NCBI GenBank assembly: GCA_020832285.1
Contig: JAFIFB010000050.1
Span: 18,112 to 82,111 of the forward strand
Origin: Balneolaceae bacterium
GTDB taxonomy: Bacteria; Bacteroidota; Rhodothermia; Balneolales; Balneolaceae
Direction of reading: 5' to 3'
DNA: 64,000 bases
Shown here piece after piece: positions 26,951 to 36,442 of this stretch (its first letter is position 1; the number at the start of each line of letters is the position of its first letter). The translations under genes were made by a program, and so were the position numbers. The notes beneath the pieces were generated by a model. The model saw only the letters and a program-made list of their open reading frames with translations. It was not told the origin of the DNA and did not search any database.

Positions 26951-27973
26951 CTAATCTTCAGACGACTTTACGCTAACACAGGTATGAGCATTTCCAATAT
27001 CCAGCCCTACAGCTCTCGTGCCTGGATACTCAATTTTCTGAGAGGCATGTAAACAATAACCCGTACTTGCCATTTCCATAGGATTATCAGGTATTTCGAT
27101 TTTCAGTAATCCTTTAAATTCATCGTAAAAAGATTCAACCAATTCCCGATAATAAGCACCTCCTCCTACCAATACGAGGGTACTGGTTTTACTGAAATCA
27201 TCATCATTCCAAGTGTTTTTGATTAAAGGAGATATTACGTTTTCATAATATTGCCTGAGTACACTTTTTCGAAGATCTGAAAGGTCAATCCTCCTTCTGT
27301 TGAGAATAATGTTTCCTTGTTTCAGTGCGGTATCGAATTGATGTTCGTTTCTAAGACCCAAATAGTGAGTATTTGAAAGTTCTTTCATTGCAGAGTCAAT
27401 TGCATATCTCAGCCCATTACCGCTGCTTAAAGTTCTTTGAACAAATCCATCTTCAGTAGTTAGTCCAAACTCAAGAGTTCCATAACCGAGGCTCACTACA
27501 AACATGCTTCCTCTGATTCCCATTTCTCCTTCACGTGCAGCAACAATAGCACCAAAGATTTCCGGTATAAGATTAATTCTTTCAATATTTATGGGAATGT
27601 CCTCATAACCACTGCCGCCAAATGGCCTTGTATCACGGGTTACACTTTTAATTTTACTGATGAGTTCAGAAGCAGCTTCTTTATTCAGGTTATAGGTAGA
27701 ATGCGGAAATCCGGTTGTTATAGATATAGGTTTCGTTCCCACATCTTCCGCAGCAATTAAAAGTCCCGCTTTTAATAATAACTGATAGTCCAGATCATCA
27801 GGTGAACTATTGATTCCTTTGTGAGGAGATTTACCTTCAGCTAATGCCAAATTACCTATGATATAATCTTCATTGTTGTGTTTTATTTTTATAGCATCAG
27901 TTGTATCTGTCGTTACGTTCAACAGTGAAGAATTATAACTTTCTAATACACTTGGAAAAGTCGTGGTTTTCAT
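26951..27973 (-). CDS. ParM/actin-like ATPase, apparently circularly permuted
   Basis: 340 residues. N-terminal TFPSVLESY and IKHNNEDYIIGNLALAEG are what normally follows the first beta-hairpin of ParM/StbA proteins. Then come LLLKAGLLIAAEDVGTKPIS, GFPHSTYN, NLIPEIFGAIVAAREG, the phosphate-2 position FVVSLGYGTLEFG (158-170; the usual Asp is Ser161), and the adenosine motif LVLVGGGAYYREL (266-278). The phosphate-1 motif VGLDIGNAHTCVSV, expected at residues 3-17, is instead at 322-335, a few residues from the C-terminus. In-frame stops lie just upstream of the ATG, so no second N-terminal copy exists. Filament or plasmid-partition function is the family norm; the role here is unknown. Nearest neighbour is the convergent pilus locus. 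Confidence 0.75.
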   Translation of the reverse strand: MKTTTFPSVLESYNSSLLNVTTDTTDAIKIKHNNEDYIIGNLALAEGKSPHKGINSSPDDLDYQLLLKAGLLIAAEDVGTKPISITTGFPHSTYNLNKEAASELISKIKSVTRDTRPFGGSGYEDIPINIERINLIPEIFGAIVAAREGEMGIRGSMFVVSLGYGTLEFGLTTEDGFVQRTLSSGNGLRYAIDSAMKELSNTHYLGLRNEHQFDTALKQGNIILNRRRIDLSDLRKSVLRQYYENVISPLIKNTWNDDDFSKTSTLVLVGGGAYYRELVESFYDEFKGLLKIEIPDNPMEMASTGYCLHASQKIEYPGTRAVGLDIGNAHTCVSVKSSED

Positions 27974-28371
27974 GTGGGATTATCAGGTTATTTAGTGTTG
28001 TATTTTTAAGATAAAAAAGCAGTAAATAGAATCCAGTTGATTATTACACTTATAAATGTTGCTTATCTGCAGAAGTCAAACAACCATACTGCCAACGTTT
28101 ATTAAAATACTATTTTTTATCTGATATTAAGAAATAAGTACAGATCATTTTGTAAGGTTTTATCATATCGATAAAAAATATAAAACTTAAAACCGTTGTC
28201 AAAAGAAGTATGATAACTCTTTGGAAAATTCTTCTCATTTGGTGAAAGTATCTAACAAATCCTTTCCACAAGTAATTTTCACCATTTCTGTGAATCATAC
28301 CTGATTAAGATATCAATCGTGGCCAAATTATTATTTTTAAAAAATATTATTCACAGCACACATTATTCTTA
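27974..28371. other. Intergenic stretch upstream of the actin-like gene
   Basis: About 400 AT-rich bases. A 62-residue frame on the minus strand (28110-28298) has one hydrophobic segment (VIILLLTTVLSFIFFI) and would precede the actin-like gene by 136 bases; it could be a small membrane protein but has no other support. The promoter of the actin-like gene must lie here; none is convincing. Confidence 0.35.
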
Positions 28372-28411
28372 CAAAAAAAAAGGGTTGCCGCTATAGAATA
28401 ACGGCAACCCT
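28372..28411 (-). terminator. Strong rho-independent terminator of the OmpA-family gene
   Basis: AGGGTTGCCG (28381-28390) pairs perfectly with CGGCAACCCT (28402-28411) around an 11-base loop; on the minus strand the stem is followed by eight T. It lies 28 bases past the stop of the OmpA gene. Confidence 0.9.
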
Positions 28412-28438
28412 TACCTGTGTTAACAGATTTTCAACTAA

Positions 28439-29689
28439 TTATTCGATAACCATCTCAACTCTTCTGTTGAGCTGACGTGCGGCATCTGTTTCGTTTGGTA
28501 CAAGCGGCCTTGTTTCGCCATAAGCTTCAGTTCGGATTCTGTCTGCAGAAATACCGGAATTAGTAAGAAACTGTCTTACGGAAGCTGCTCTTCTTTCAGA
28601 TAAACCCTGATTATATTCTTCAGTACCGATATCACATGTGTGTCCGGCTACAGTAATATTCTTTTCAGGATTTCGTGCAAGAGCACGAACTACTCTGGCC
28701 AGTATTGGCCTTGCTTCATCACGTATTACCGAAGAGTCAAATGCAAAGAGTACATCACTGTCAACAGTTAACTCAACGCGGTCCATTTCGGCAACGAGTC
28801 GTTCAAGATCATTAAGTCTTCTTTCAAACTCATCCATTCGTTCTTGCAGTGCGCGAATGTGTGCTTCATTCTCGTCAATTCTGGCGGTGTTATCGTGTAC
28901 CCGCTCATCCAGCCCGTCAACTCTGTCTACAAGTCTTTGGAAAGCTGCAGGATCAACACCAGGAGTATACCGATGCCAGTCTCCATCTCTGTCGCTGCTG
29001 CCAAACTTAATTTGCAAACCAGCAGTCAAACTGCTCCAATTGTCCGGAGTTCTCCGATGGAGGTCGATAGTTCTTTCAGGGCGTGTTCTGTGCCCGTCAA
29101 TGATATCTGAATTGGATATGTGATAATCATACTGAGCAAAAATATCGATTCTGTGAGCAAGATTAAACCTTACACCTGAGCCAAAAACTGCAAAAAATGC
29201 TGGTTCAGAGTGATCCTCACCGATATATTCATCAGAGTGGTTCAATTGTGGGTTCCCCATTGAGGTTTCCACATCATTAAAAATAAGCCCCAAACCTGCT
29301 GTTGCATACCAGTTCACGGTTTCAGAGTTTGAACCGAGTATTCTCAACAAGTTAAACTGAGTTGTCAATGAAGTGGTAAAATAACTGTTTTCAAAATGGC
29401 GGTCATAATAATTGCCCGTATCTTGAAATCCGTCTTCATCACTTGAGGTAAATGTACCTAAAGAGAAATTAGATTGAACTGCAACAAAAGGGCTTGCCGC
29501 ATATCTGATATTGAAACCAAATGTGGGATCATACTCAGTCCCAATATTCATATGGCCCTGTGTTACTCCACCAAAAAGTCCAATACTTAGTCGGTTGGGC
29601 TCTTGATTATTATCCTGCGCAAGTGCCGGGGACGCCGTAACAAACGTTACAACAAGCGCAGTAATTAATAGTTTAGAAATTGTTTTCAT
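28439..29689 (-). CDS. OmpA-family outer-membrane protein
   Basis: 416 residues. Signal peptide (LLITALVVTFVTASPALAQ). Residues about 30-220 are an outer-membrane beta-barrel with alternating hydrophobic strands (RLSIGLFGGVTQGHMNIG, FNIRYAASPFVAVQSNFSLG, SSLTAGLQIKFG). Residues about 235-290 are a coiled coil (VDRVDGLDERVHDNTARIDE). Residues about 300-416 are the OmpA peptidoglycan-binding domain: DSDVLFAFDSSVIRDEA, ITVAGHTCDIGTEEYN and LSERRAASVRQFL, RRVEMVIE. It links the outer membrane to the cell wall. The C of GHTCD is where D-x-x-G is usual in the diaminopimelate-binding loop. Transcribed alone. Confidence 0.9.
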   Translation of the reverse strand: MKTISKLLITALVVTFVTASPALAQDNNQEPNRLSIGLFGGVTQGHMNIGTEYDPTFGFNIRYAASPFVAVQSNFSLGTFTSSDEDGFQDTGNYYDRHFENSYFTTSLTTQFNLLRILGSNSETVNWYATAGLGLIFNDVETSMGNPQLNHSDEYIGEDHSEPAFFAVFGSGVRFNLAHRIDIFAQYDYHISNSDIIDGHRTRPERTIDLHRRTPDNWSSLTAGLQIKFGSSDRDGDWHRYTPGVDPAAFQRLVDRVDGLDERVHDNTARIDENEAHIRALQERMDEFERRLNDLERLVAEMDRVELTVDSDVLFAFDSSVIRDEARPILARVVRALARNPEKNITVAGHTCDIGTEEYNQGLSERRAASVRQFLTNSGISADRIRTEAYGETRPLVPNETDAARQLNRRVEMVIE

Positions 29690-30595
29690 AATTCTGATTG
29701 GTTAGGGTTCGTGTTACTATTGTTTCGGCATACATTTATATGGCTGGAAGAGTCTGTTGTTCCCTTCCAATTAGCATTTATTTTTAGATTAGAAAGTTTA
29801 ACAGCCTTTATTCGTCCCTGCGTTAACTTTATTCATAACAATTAAAAATAAATAAATAATTCCATATTTGGAATGTTTTCAATGTGCTTAACAATCTTTT
29901 TTTCTTTTTTTAAAAAATTTAAATAAGCATGTATCAAACTACCATTCGGTCATTCCTCCAATTTGCCGGATTGTGGCTTAAATTATTCTACATATAACTA
30001 ATATAAACAAAATTCATAGTACTTTCTGTTTTATAACATATCATACTCTTTTTCAAACGATTCTAAAGATAATTGAGTGGAACAATCAATAGCGTAATAT
30101 AGCTTCTTTTTTATGAAAAGAAAAAAAGGCGTTCGTAGACTGAACCTTATAAAAATAAAATGGTTGAACCGGTGAAATTGACAACCTGAAAAGTTCATAT
30201 GACAAGGCTAAGATAGTAACTTTAACACCTTTCTTCTCCACTCGGCAGATGAATACACAGGCCTGCTTACATGAAACATCATATCTGTCATTAACAAACA
30301 GCAATGTACTGAAATGATGATGGAGAGAACTTATTTTAAAAGGATCAGCAATTTTTCACAATCATTAAGGAAATGCATGTAAATATTATCTGTGACTTCT
30401 TAACAAAGGCTGGCTGTTGAGCATATTATCTTTGAGTTTCTGATTTAGAATAATTTTTTATGCCCAAAATAAGTCACTTCAAACTCTCTGTGTTACATCC
30501 CAGGTTGGCAGCATAAACGTTTGTCGAGTTGATTTTCAACGAAATCCATGAACCGAAAAGTGACCTCCTCTTAATAAAAATATCACTCTAGTGTT
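29690..30595. other. AT-rich intergenic stretch
   Basis: 906 bases without a supported gene. Contains the promoter of the OmpA gene at its left end. A 72-residue minus frame (30086-30304) and a 20-residue basic frame starting near 30113 have no motif. TATCTTTG near 30428-30435 fits a Bacteroidota -7 element and points toward the small gene at 30596, but lacks a partner -33 element at normal distance. Confidence 0.4.
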
Positions 30596-30718
30596 ATGTC
30601 AAAGATAAAACGTCGGGTTAAGTCATCTGACGAGTTTTTCAAAAAATATACCAATGTAGATGATTGGGATGATCCCGGAACGACTCGTCTGATGACTCTC
30701 TCTCACTTTTACAGTTGA
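30596..30718 (+). CDS. Small-ORF family copy 3 (intact, 40 residues)
   Basis: ATG 30596 to TGA 30716-30718 gives 40 residues: a basic start (MSKIKRRVKSSDEFFKKY), an acidic centre (TNVDDWDDP) and a polar end (TTRLMTLSHFYS). Family not recognised. Two further copies in this window (2657-2778 and 26642-26756) keep the same halves with frame damage; the shared exact core GATGATTGGGATGATCCC is at 30659-30676. Conservation of the protein across diverged DNA, and the fact that only one copy is intact, suggest a real but expendable gene or the coding part of a small mobile unit. The charge pattern resembles short antitoxins, but no toxin gene is adjacent. No hydrophobic helix. Confidence 0.5.
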   Translation: MSKIKRRVKSSDEFFKKYTNVDDWDDPGTTRLMTLSHFYS

Positions 30719-30737
30719 CACGACACTAGTTTCTGAA

Positions 30738-31283
30738 TTATTCCAACTCCTGAAGTTTCTCTAAAAAGCGTTCGTCGGCAAGATGAGATTCAAATATACC
30801 GGGTAGCTGATCCCGGTCTAAGACTGCCCTTGTATAAACATAATGGACACCTGTATCGGACTCTTCATGTTCATGATTGAGCTCATAGACATCAAGTTCC
30901 ATTTCCCGAACTGCATTTCGAAGGTTAACAATAAAGCCGGGTTGAGAATATTCTCCATCTGCATCTTCTTCAACCAACAATATACGGGTATTTTCAGCAT
31001 GGCGGTCAATTTCGAAACGCAGGTTTTGCAAAGCAGTTTCAACAGAAAGTTCTGCGGCTTCGGAAGAATCAGAGGAAGAAGCCATTGAAAAACCGAAGAA
31101 TGAAACACTGTCTGCCTTAGAAAACACCTGCCCGTCATACCAATCAGGTGTTTCAGTAACCTCTTCTTCAGGTGCTGGTATCTCCTCCTCTTCCCCTGGT
31201 ACGGTTTCCTCCTGAATGCTTTCAGTGGGTGAACACGCTGCGAATAAAAAGATAAGCAGCAATCCTGCTGATAAATATCTCAT
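30738..31283 (-). CDS. LPP20-like lipoprotein
   Basis: 181 residues. Lipoprotein signal with lipobox LFAAC (Cys about residue 17), then a Glu/Pro-rich spacer (EEEEIPAPEEEVTETP) and a globular domain beginning PDWYDGQVF and FFGFSMASSSDSSEAAELSV, as in LPP20/YfiO-like lipoproteins of unknown function. It is the last gene of a minus-strand run recO-HtrA-lipoprotein, 9 bases after the protease stop, so it may be an outer-membrane partner of the protease. Confidence 0.7.
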   Translation of the reverse strand: MRYLSAGLLLIFLFAACSPTESIQEETVPGEEEEIPAPEEEVTETPDWYDGQVFSKADSVSFFGFSMASSSDSSEAAELSVETALQNLRFEIDRHAENTRILLVEEDADGEYSQPGFIVNLRNAVREMELDVYELNHEHEESDTGVHYVYTRAVLDRDQLPGIFESHLADERFLEKLQELE

Positions 31284-31292
31284 AAGATGAAG

Positions 31293-32831
31293 TTATTGCA
31301 ATTTATAGAAGCCTATAGCTCCTTCTTCGGTTTTCACTTTCAATTCCAAAGATCCGTTGTTTTTCAGAGAGTTCGAAATTTCTTTTTCGATCACAGTAAG
31401 GTCGTTTGCCTCAACTCCATTCACCTCGAGCAGTTCGGACCTGTCACGAATACCACGATTCCAGGCTTCGGAATAGGGCTGAATACGGTAGATGTAGATG
31501 TTAAATTTGTCAGGATCTTCGGGAGTTGAAAGTGCACGAAGTGTAAAACCCATTTCTTCAAATTCCTTTTGCTCAACACCACGTTCCCTTCCATCTTCAG
31601 GAATCTCCTCCCAAAACTGTTCCTCTTCTTCATTAAACTCCTCAATCCTCGATGCAGCTGGAACAGTTACTTCTCTCTCCTTCAATCTTAAAGATTGTTT
31701 AAATGTGTCCCCTGACCTCCAAATGGTAAGTTCAATATCATCATGTGGCCGAAACATCGCTACTTTCTCCTGAAGCAGGTTCGATTCGTTCACAGTTTCA
31801 CCGTTCACGGCCAGAATAACATCATCCGGCCGCAGATTTGCCTCTTCGGCAGCACTATTATTGCCAATTCCTGTAATTGCAACTCCCTCAATCTTGTCCA
31901 TCCCAATGCGGCGCGCAATCCGATTGTCCACGGTTTGAATAGCCACTCCCATCATGCCGCGCTGAACTTCACCAAATTCAATAATATCGCTTGCCACTTT
32001 TAAGGCAAGGTTACTGGGAACAGCAAAACCATAACCCTGATAACTTCCACTTTGTGTTGCAATTGCTGTATTGATTCCGATCAGTTCGCCGCTCGTATTA
32101 ACAAGTGCACCACCACTGTTTCCGCGATTAATGGCTGCATCGGTCTGGATAAAACTTTCAATCCTGTAATCATCATTAATTATCTGTACATCGCGGCTCA
32201 GTGCTCCAACAATACCCGCCGTAACGGTAGATCGCAGACGAAATGGATTTCCAATTGCCATTACCCACTCCCCTACTTCTACTGTGTCGGAGTTTCCGAT
32301 AGTTGCAGGCATCAAATCGTCAGCATCAATTTTAAGGACGGCAAGGTCTGTACTTGGATCACGTCCTACTACACGGGCATCAAACATACGCTTATCATCC
32401 AGCGTTACTGTAATGCCATCGCGCATGGCCTCTTCAATTACGTGATTGTTAGTGAGAATGTAGCCATCAGAAGTAATAATCACACCAGAGCCAACCGAGC
32501 GGGAACGAGGTGGCATAAAACGTTCCCAAAAACCGTCCTCTTCACCCTGTTCTCCGCGAATGTCCCTGTTGCGGTTCGAAATTACCGTTTCGATATAAAC
32601 CACTGTTGGAGTAACCGATTTGGCTACAGAGCGAAACAGAAAGCGGTCATCAATTCTTTCCAGGTCTTCGTGGCTCCATAATGGGGTGGCACTGCGATTC
32701 ACCTCGGTTACGCGAACTTCGGCCAGGTCAAATGAGAAAGACCCCTGACGGAAGAGCATCAGAATCATTCCGAGCATAACGCCGATGAGCAGTACAAGTA
32801 TTGCGGAAAGTATTTTGTCTCGAAGTTTCAT
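31293..32831 (-). CDS. HtrA/Deg-type serine protease with PDZ domains
   Basis: 512 residues. One N-terminal membrane segment (ILVLLIGVMLGMILMLF) anchors the protein in the inner membrane, facing the periplasm. The trypsin-like domain shows the triad: His in ILTNNHVIEEA, Asp in STDLAVLKID and Ser in NRGNSGGALV. Residues about 280-370 are a PDZ domain (GMMGVAIQTVDNRIARRIGM) and a second PDZ-like domain ends the protein (YIYRIQPYSEAWNRGIRDRSELLEVNG). DegP/DegS/MucD type; it degrades or senses misfolded envelope proteins. Stop and recO start are 1 base apart. Confidence 0.93.
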   Translation of the reverse strand: MKLRDKILSAILVLLIGVMLGMILMLFRQGSFSFDLAEVRVTEVNRSATPLWSHEDLERIDDRFLFRSVAKSVTPTVVYIETVISNRNRDIRGEQGEEDGFWERFMPPRSRSVGSGVIITSDGYILTNNHVIEEAMRDGITVTLDDKRMFDARVVGRDPSTDLAVLKIDADDLMPATIGNSDTVEVGEWVMAIGNPFRLRSTVTAGIVGALSRDVQIINDDYRIESFIQTDAAINRGNSGGALVNTSGELIGINTAIATQSGSYQGYGFAVPSNLALKVASDIIEFGEVQRGMMGVAIQTVDNRIARRIGMDKIEGVAITGIGNNSAAEEANLRPDDVILAVNGETVNESNLLQEKVAMFRPHDDIELTIWRSGDTFKQSLRLKEREVTVPAASRIEEFNEEEEQFWEEIPEDGRERGVEQKEFEEMGFTLRALSTPEDPDKFNIYIYRIQPYSEAWNRGIRDRSELLEVNGVEANDLTVIEKEISNSLKNNGSLELKVKTEEGAIGFYKLQ

Positions 32832-32832
32832 A

Positions 32833-33576
32833 TCAATGATTTAGTATCTTTTCAAAAATCTCATCCGATTTCCTGGGCTGAACTCCTTCCACATGATAAC
32901 GAATATACCTGTCTAAATATTCAATTAACTCACTTAGTTCACTGTTGGGCAAGTTTTTTTCAAAAATTGACGTTTTTTTTGATGTTACAGCCTGCTTCAG
33001 ATATTCAAACTGGTTATCCGAGAGCAAAACTGCCTGATCCCCCTCCGGTTCTGCCGAAAAAGATCCTGTCTGAATGTTGATATAACCTTTGGAACGTACT
33101 TCTGACAAAAGTGTTTCATCAGTCTGAAGCCCGATTCCAATCCGATCCAGAATCCGAAGCTGAATATACGGGAACATCTTTCTGGATACTTCAGCCCTGC
33201 CATTCATCCACTGCAGTAAATTTAGTAAAAAGTCGAAAAGTTCCTCGTTTACTTCATTTTCATGCAGTACCTGCCCGGACAGTTCCATCACTGTTACGGC
33301 AAGTGCCATTTTTTCAATGTCGTGACGAAGTGAATCCAGTTTTACTAATGGAGTTGCATCCGATAGTGTTTGTACACTTCGGGTTGTTTTCAGGTAGAAA
33401 ACCACTTCAAGAGCCTGGGCGGGAACCAGAAGAGCGGCAAACTTGCTTTTGGGCCGCCTCGCTCCTTTGGCAATCACTGCCACGGTACCATGTTTCCTTG
33501 TAAAAAGAGTCGCGATAAGACTCGACTCTTTAAAGTCAACAGTTCTTAATACAATGGCCTGGGTTTTTGTGATCAT
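32833..33576 (-). CDS. recO: DNA repair protein RecO
   Basis: 247 residues. N-terminal OB-fold (TQAIVLRTVDFKESSLIATL, FTRKHGTVAVIAKGARRPKS) and helical C-terminal domain typical of RecO, which loads RecA with RecF and RecR on SSB-coated gaps. The zinc-binding Cys cluster found in many RecO proteins is absent. It is followed 1 base later by the HtrA gene; the larger RND exporter gene lies 68 bases upstream on the same strand. Confidence 0.93.
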   Translation of the reverse strand: MITKTQAIVLRTVDFKESSLIATLFTRKHGTVAVIAKGARRPKSKFAALLVPAQALEVVFYLKTTRSVQTLSDATPLVKLDSLRHDIEKMALAVTVMELSGQVLHENEVNEELFDFLLNLLQWMNGRAEVSRKMFPYIQLRILDRIGIGLQTDETLLSEVRSKGYINIQTGSFSAEPEGDQAVLLSDNQFEYLKQAVTSKKTSIFEKNLPNSELSELIEYLDRYIRYHVEGVQPRKSDEIFEKILNH

Positions 33577-33644
33577 GTTGGATCGAGACTAATACAATTG
33601 ACTGACTGAAGATTCATTGATCTTCAGACGGATCGAAAAATTGA

Positions 33645-36152
33645 TTATTCGTGAAGCATCTTTTTGTCTTCAAGTACCTGAACACTGGATGGCAGGAATG
33701 TAAGGGCCGTTATCAGGGTCATCCCGATACCCACAACCGCCATAATTCCAATGGACTGCAATCCCGGGTGAGTTGTAAACAATAGCCCGGAAAAGCCCAT
33801 CATGGTAGTTAGTGAGCCAACTGTAATATGCTGTCCCGTACTCGATAATACTTCCCACATATTTTTTCTGCCTTCATCACGGAAACGGTGTGCAAGATGA
33901 ACGCCATTATCGCATCCGATACCAAGTATGGCCGGCAGAACTACAAGGTTGTAAAAATTAAATTTTAAACCGAAAATGAGCATGATTCCAAATAGCCACA
34001 AAAGGCCGATGATAAGAGGAATCAGTGCAATCAATGCCCAGCGCAGATTGCCAAATGAGAAAAGAATAAAGAAAAATACGATGATAAACGTAGCAATCAC
34101 CATGTAAGGGCTCTCGTCCCGCATTAATTCCAGCATCGATGCAGCTACTATGGATGTACTTGCAGCGTGATAAGTTTTCCCGCTTGCCAGTGTTATGTCT
34201 GAAAGCTCTTCTTTAAAAGCAATAGAGTTTCGCCCGTCTGACAGTCCCCGATTCGGATACACAATAACAAACCTGCCAATCTCCCCATCGCGTGTCATGA
34301 ACCTGTTTTTCAGGAAATCTGGAATCAGGTCTTCATCCAGTGGTTCAGTTGTTTGAGTACCGCGCCGAAGTATATCAAGTGTTTCGCTCTCCTGATCGAC
34401 AAGGAATGTATTTCCAAGTAATTGACGGACTGTAGAAATTTTATCAAGTTTTTCATTGGCCAGTTCCTGGTCTGGCGGAAACCGTTCCTGCAAAGCCTCC
34501 ACTTCCTGAATCATGGTATCCGGATTATCTCTTTTTCGCTCTCTCAAAATTTCAAGAATCTCGAACACATCATCATCATTTTCAGCCACAATATAGGCCG
34601 GGTTTCTGCGGCTGCTTTCATCCACTCCTCTGGAAAATTCCCGGAACTGTTCATATTCTTCAAATACAGGCTCCAATTCACCGAACTGATATTCAAACCG
34701 GAGATTGCCCGACAGAGTAATCACAATTACCGAAATCAAAACTCCAAATATGACAATTGTTCGTGCAAACGGGAAACGGCGAATCAAAGGATTGATTTCA
34801 GCCTTTTCAGATCGTTTAATAAGCAAAATCCAGTGCCAGCGGTCGAAAATCACAAGCAGGGCAGGCAAAATAAAAAGCATACAGAATAAGGCCAGAAGAA
34901 TCCCAATACCGGCAATAAAACCAAACTCTGAGAATCCTCTGAAGTCGGCAAACATCAAAACAAACAGGGCGGATGCAGTGGTTACAGCACTTACAAAAAT
35001 TGCCGTACCTGTTTTCTGATAAGCCTGAATGATACTGCTTTCAACTTTTCCGCCCGAAGCCCGAAACTCTATATATCGTGCATAAAAATGAATCCCGTAA
35101 TCGATTCCCAGGCCAAACAGGATCACAAATAGAACGGAGGTCATCGTGTTGAGCACGCCAAGGTGAAAATAAGTGATACCAAACGTCCACATTAAACTGA
35201 TCAAGAGCGGAATACCGATAACGAGTACCGGTATTGGCATACGAATAACATGCTGGAAGAAGGTATGGCGCTGTTTACTCCGGTCTCCCCTTCTGTAATT
35301 GATATATTTTTTCCCGGCAAAATAAAACATCACCAGAAGAATGACGCTGGTAATTCCGAGGGCGAAGCTATTAAAGACATCATCCATAATCGATTCGAAC
35401 TCATTCAGATGACGCTTAAGCCGTCCGCCATACTGAACTTCCATTTCGGGGTGATAGGAAGCCGGATCCATCGACGTGATCAGTTCGCCGTAGGTTTCGA
35501 ACATATCTTCAAGATAACGGATATCACTCTGAGAACCTGTTGGAAAGAGAGTCAGAATTACCAGTGTACTGTCTTCGCTGACAGGATATTCAGGTGGGAT
35601 AAGTTCATCATAGGAGTCTTGAAACCGGTCGATATTCCGCTCTTCTACCTCTTCATCGTCATCAAAATCATCAAAATCCACAAAAAACGGGTTAGCCTCC
35701 TGCCGGGCCTGTTCAATTTCATCTTCCAAAAACTGGATTATTTCGTCTAGTTCGGTGGGTGTGGCAAGATAGAGAGCATTGTCTTTCAGTATCTCAGTAT
35801 CCCGGCGAAATTCAGCACGATTAAAATAATTGAATCCCCTGCGCGGATAGTAGAGCTCCAGACTTTTCTCGACAAGTTCTTCAGCAAATCGCACGTTTGC
35901 ATCAAAATCGGGTGATTTGATAGCCACCTGCATTCCTGTTTCACCGCCCGAAACCTCCTGAAGGTTATTCAGGGCGATCACATTTGGATGTGTTGGCGGC
36001 AACAAGTTCGCGATATCGGTATCTACGGTAAGCTTCAGAGCGAAGTTACCGGCTAATACAGCGATTATAACTGATATTATGATCACCCAAAAAGGATGGC
36101 GAATATTGAACTCTACAAGAGGTTGTAAAAAACGAATTATTTTTTGCATCAA
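33645..36152 (-). CDS. RND-superfamily exporter (MMPL/HpnN-like)
   Basis: 835 residues with two similar halves, each with one N-terminal helix, a large periplasmic loop and about five clustered helices. First helix WVIIISVIIAVLAGNFALKL; first sterol-sensing/MMPL cluster FGITYFHLGVLNTMTSVLFV and GLGIDYGIHFYARYIEFR; second cluster WLFGIMLIFGLKFNFYNLVV and GIGCDNGVHLAHRFRDEGR. This two-repeat layout is that of the hydrophobe/lipid exporters including hopanoid transporter HpnN. The substrate is unknown; no hopanoid genes are near. Acidic loops (DDFDDDEEVEER) occur in the first periplasmic region. Confidence 0.88.
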   Translation of the reverse strand: MMQKIIRFLQPLVEFNIRHPFWVIIISVIIAVLAGNFALKLTVDTDIANLLPPTHPNVIALNNLQEVSGGETGMQVAIKSPDFDANVRFAEELVEKSLELYYPRRGFNYFNRAEFRRDTEILKDNALYLATPTELDEIIQFLEDEIEQARQEANPFFVDFDDFDDDEEVEERNIDRFQDSYDELIPPEYPVSEDSTLVILTLFPTGSQSDIRYLEDMFETYGELITSMDPASYHPEMEVQYGGRLKRHLNEFESIMDDVFNSFALGITSVILLVMFYFAGKKYINYRRGDRSKQRHTFFQHVIRMPIPVLVIGIPLLISLMWTFGITYFHLGVLNTMTSVLFVILFGLGIDYGIHFYARYIEFRASGGKVESSIIQAYQKTGTAIFVSAVTTASALFVLMFADFRGFSEFGFIAGIGILLALFCMLFILPALLVIFDRWHWILLIKRSEKAEINPLIRRFPFARTIVIFGVLISVIVITLSGNLRFEYQFGELEPVFEEYEQFREFSRGVDESSRRNPAYIVAENDDDVFEILEILRERKRDNPDTMIQEVEALQERFPPDQELANEKLDKISTVRQLLGNTFLVDQESETLDILRRGTQTTEPLDEDLIPDFLKNRFMTRDGEIGRFVIVYPNRGLSDGRNSIAFKEELSDITLASGKTYHAASTSIVAASMLELMRDESPYMVIATFIIVFFFILFSFGNLRWALIALIPLIIGLLWLFGIMLIFGLKFNFYNLVVLPAILGIGCDNGVHLAHRFRDEGRKNMWEVLSSTGQHITVGSLTTMMGFSGLLFTTHPGLQSIGIMAVVGIGMTLITALTFLPSSVQVLEDKKMLHE

Positions 36153-36442
36153 ATCAGTCTGATATGTCCAGATAAATCGCGTAACTTAACGATTTTAGGG
36201 TAAATAAAAGGAATAAATAATGAATTATTACACTTCCTTTTCTGCTGTCCCCGGCATTTTGTAAATGCGGTTGTAAAATTTTTCACTAACTCAGGTTAGC
36301 CTGAAACTAAAATAGAATCAGGTATGTGATGATAGTTTATTATTCATTTTTATCTTGTTAAGGTTAACTTTTTTTTCACGATTTTAGTGTCAAATCTGTA
36401 TCATTTTATTCAACTTTTTCGAATCAACACTAATTTTTATAT

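Noticed and set aside
28110..28298. 62-residue membrane-like frame upstream of the actin-like gene
   Set aside because: One hydrophobic segment in AT-rich DNA is not enough; recorded only in the intergenic note.
32052..32681. 209-residue plus-strand frame inside the HtrA protease gene
   Set aside because: Antisense to a well-supported gene; no signal or family resemblance.
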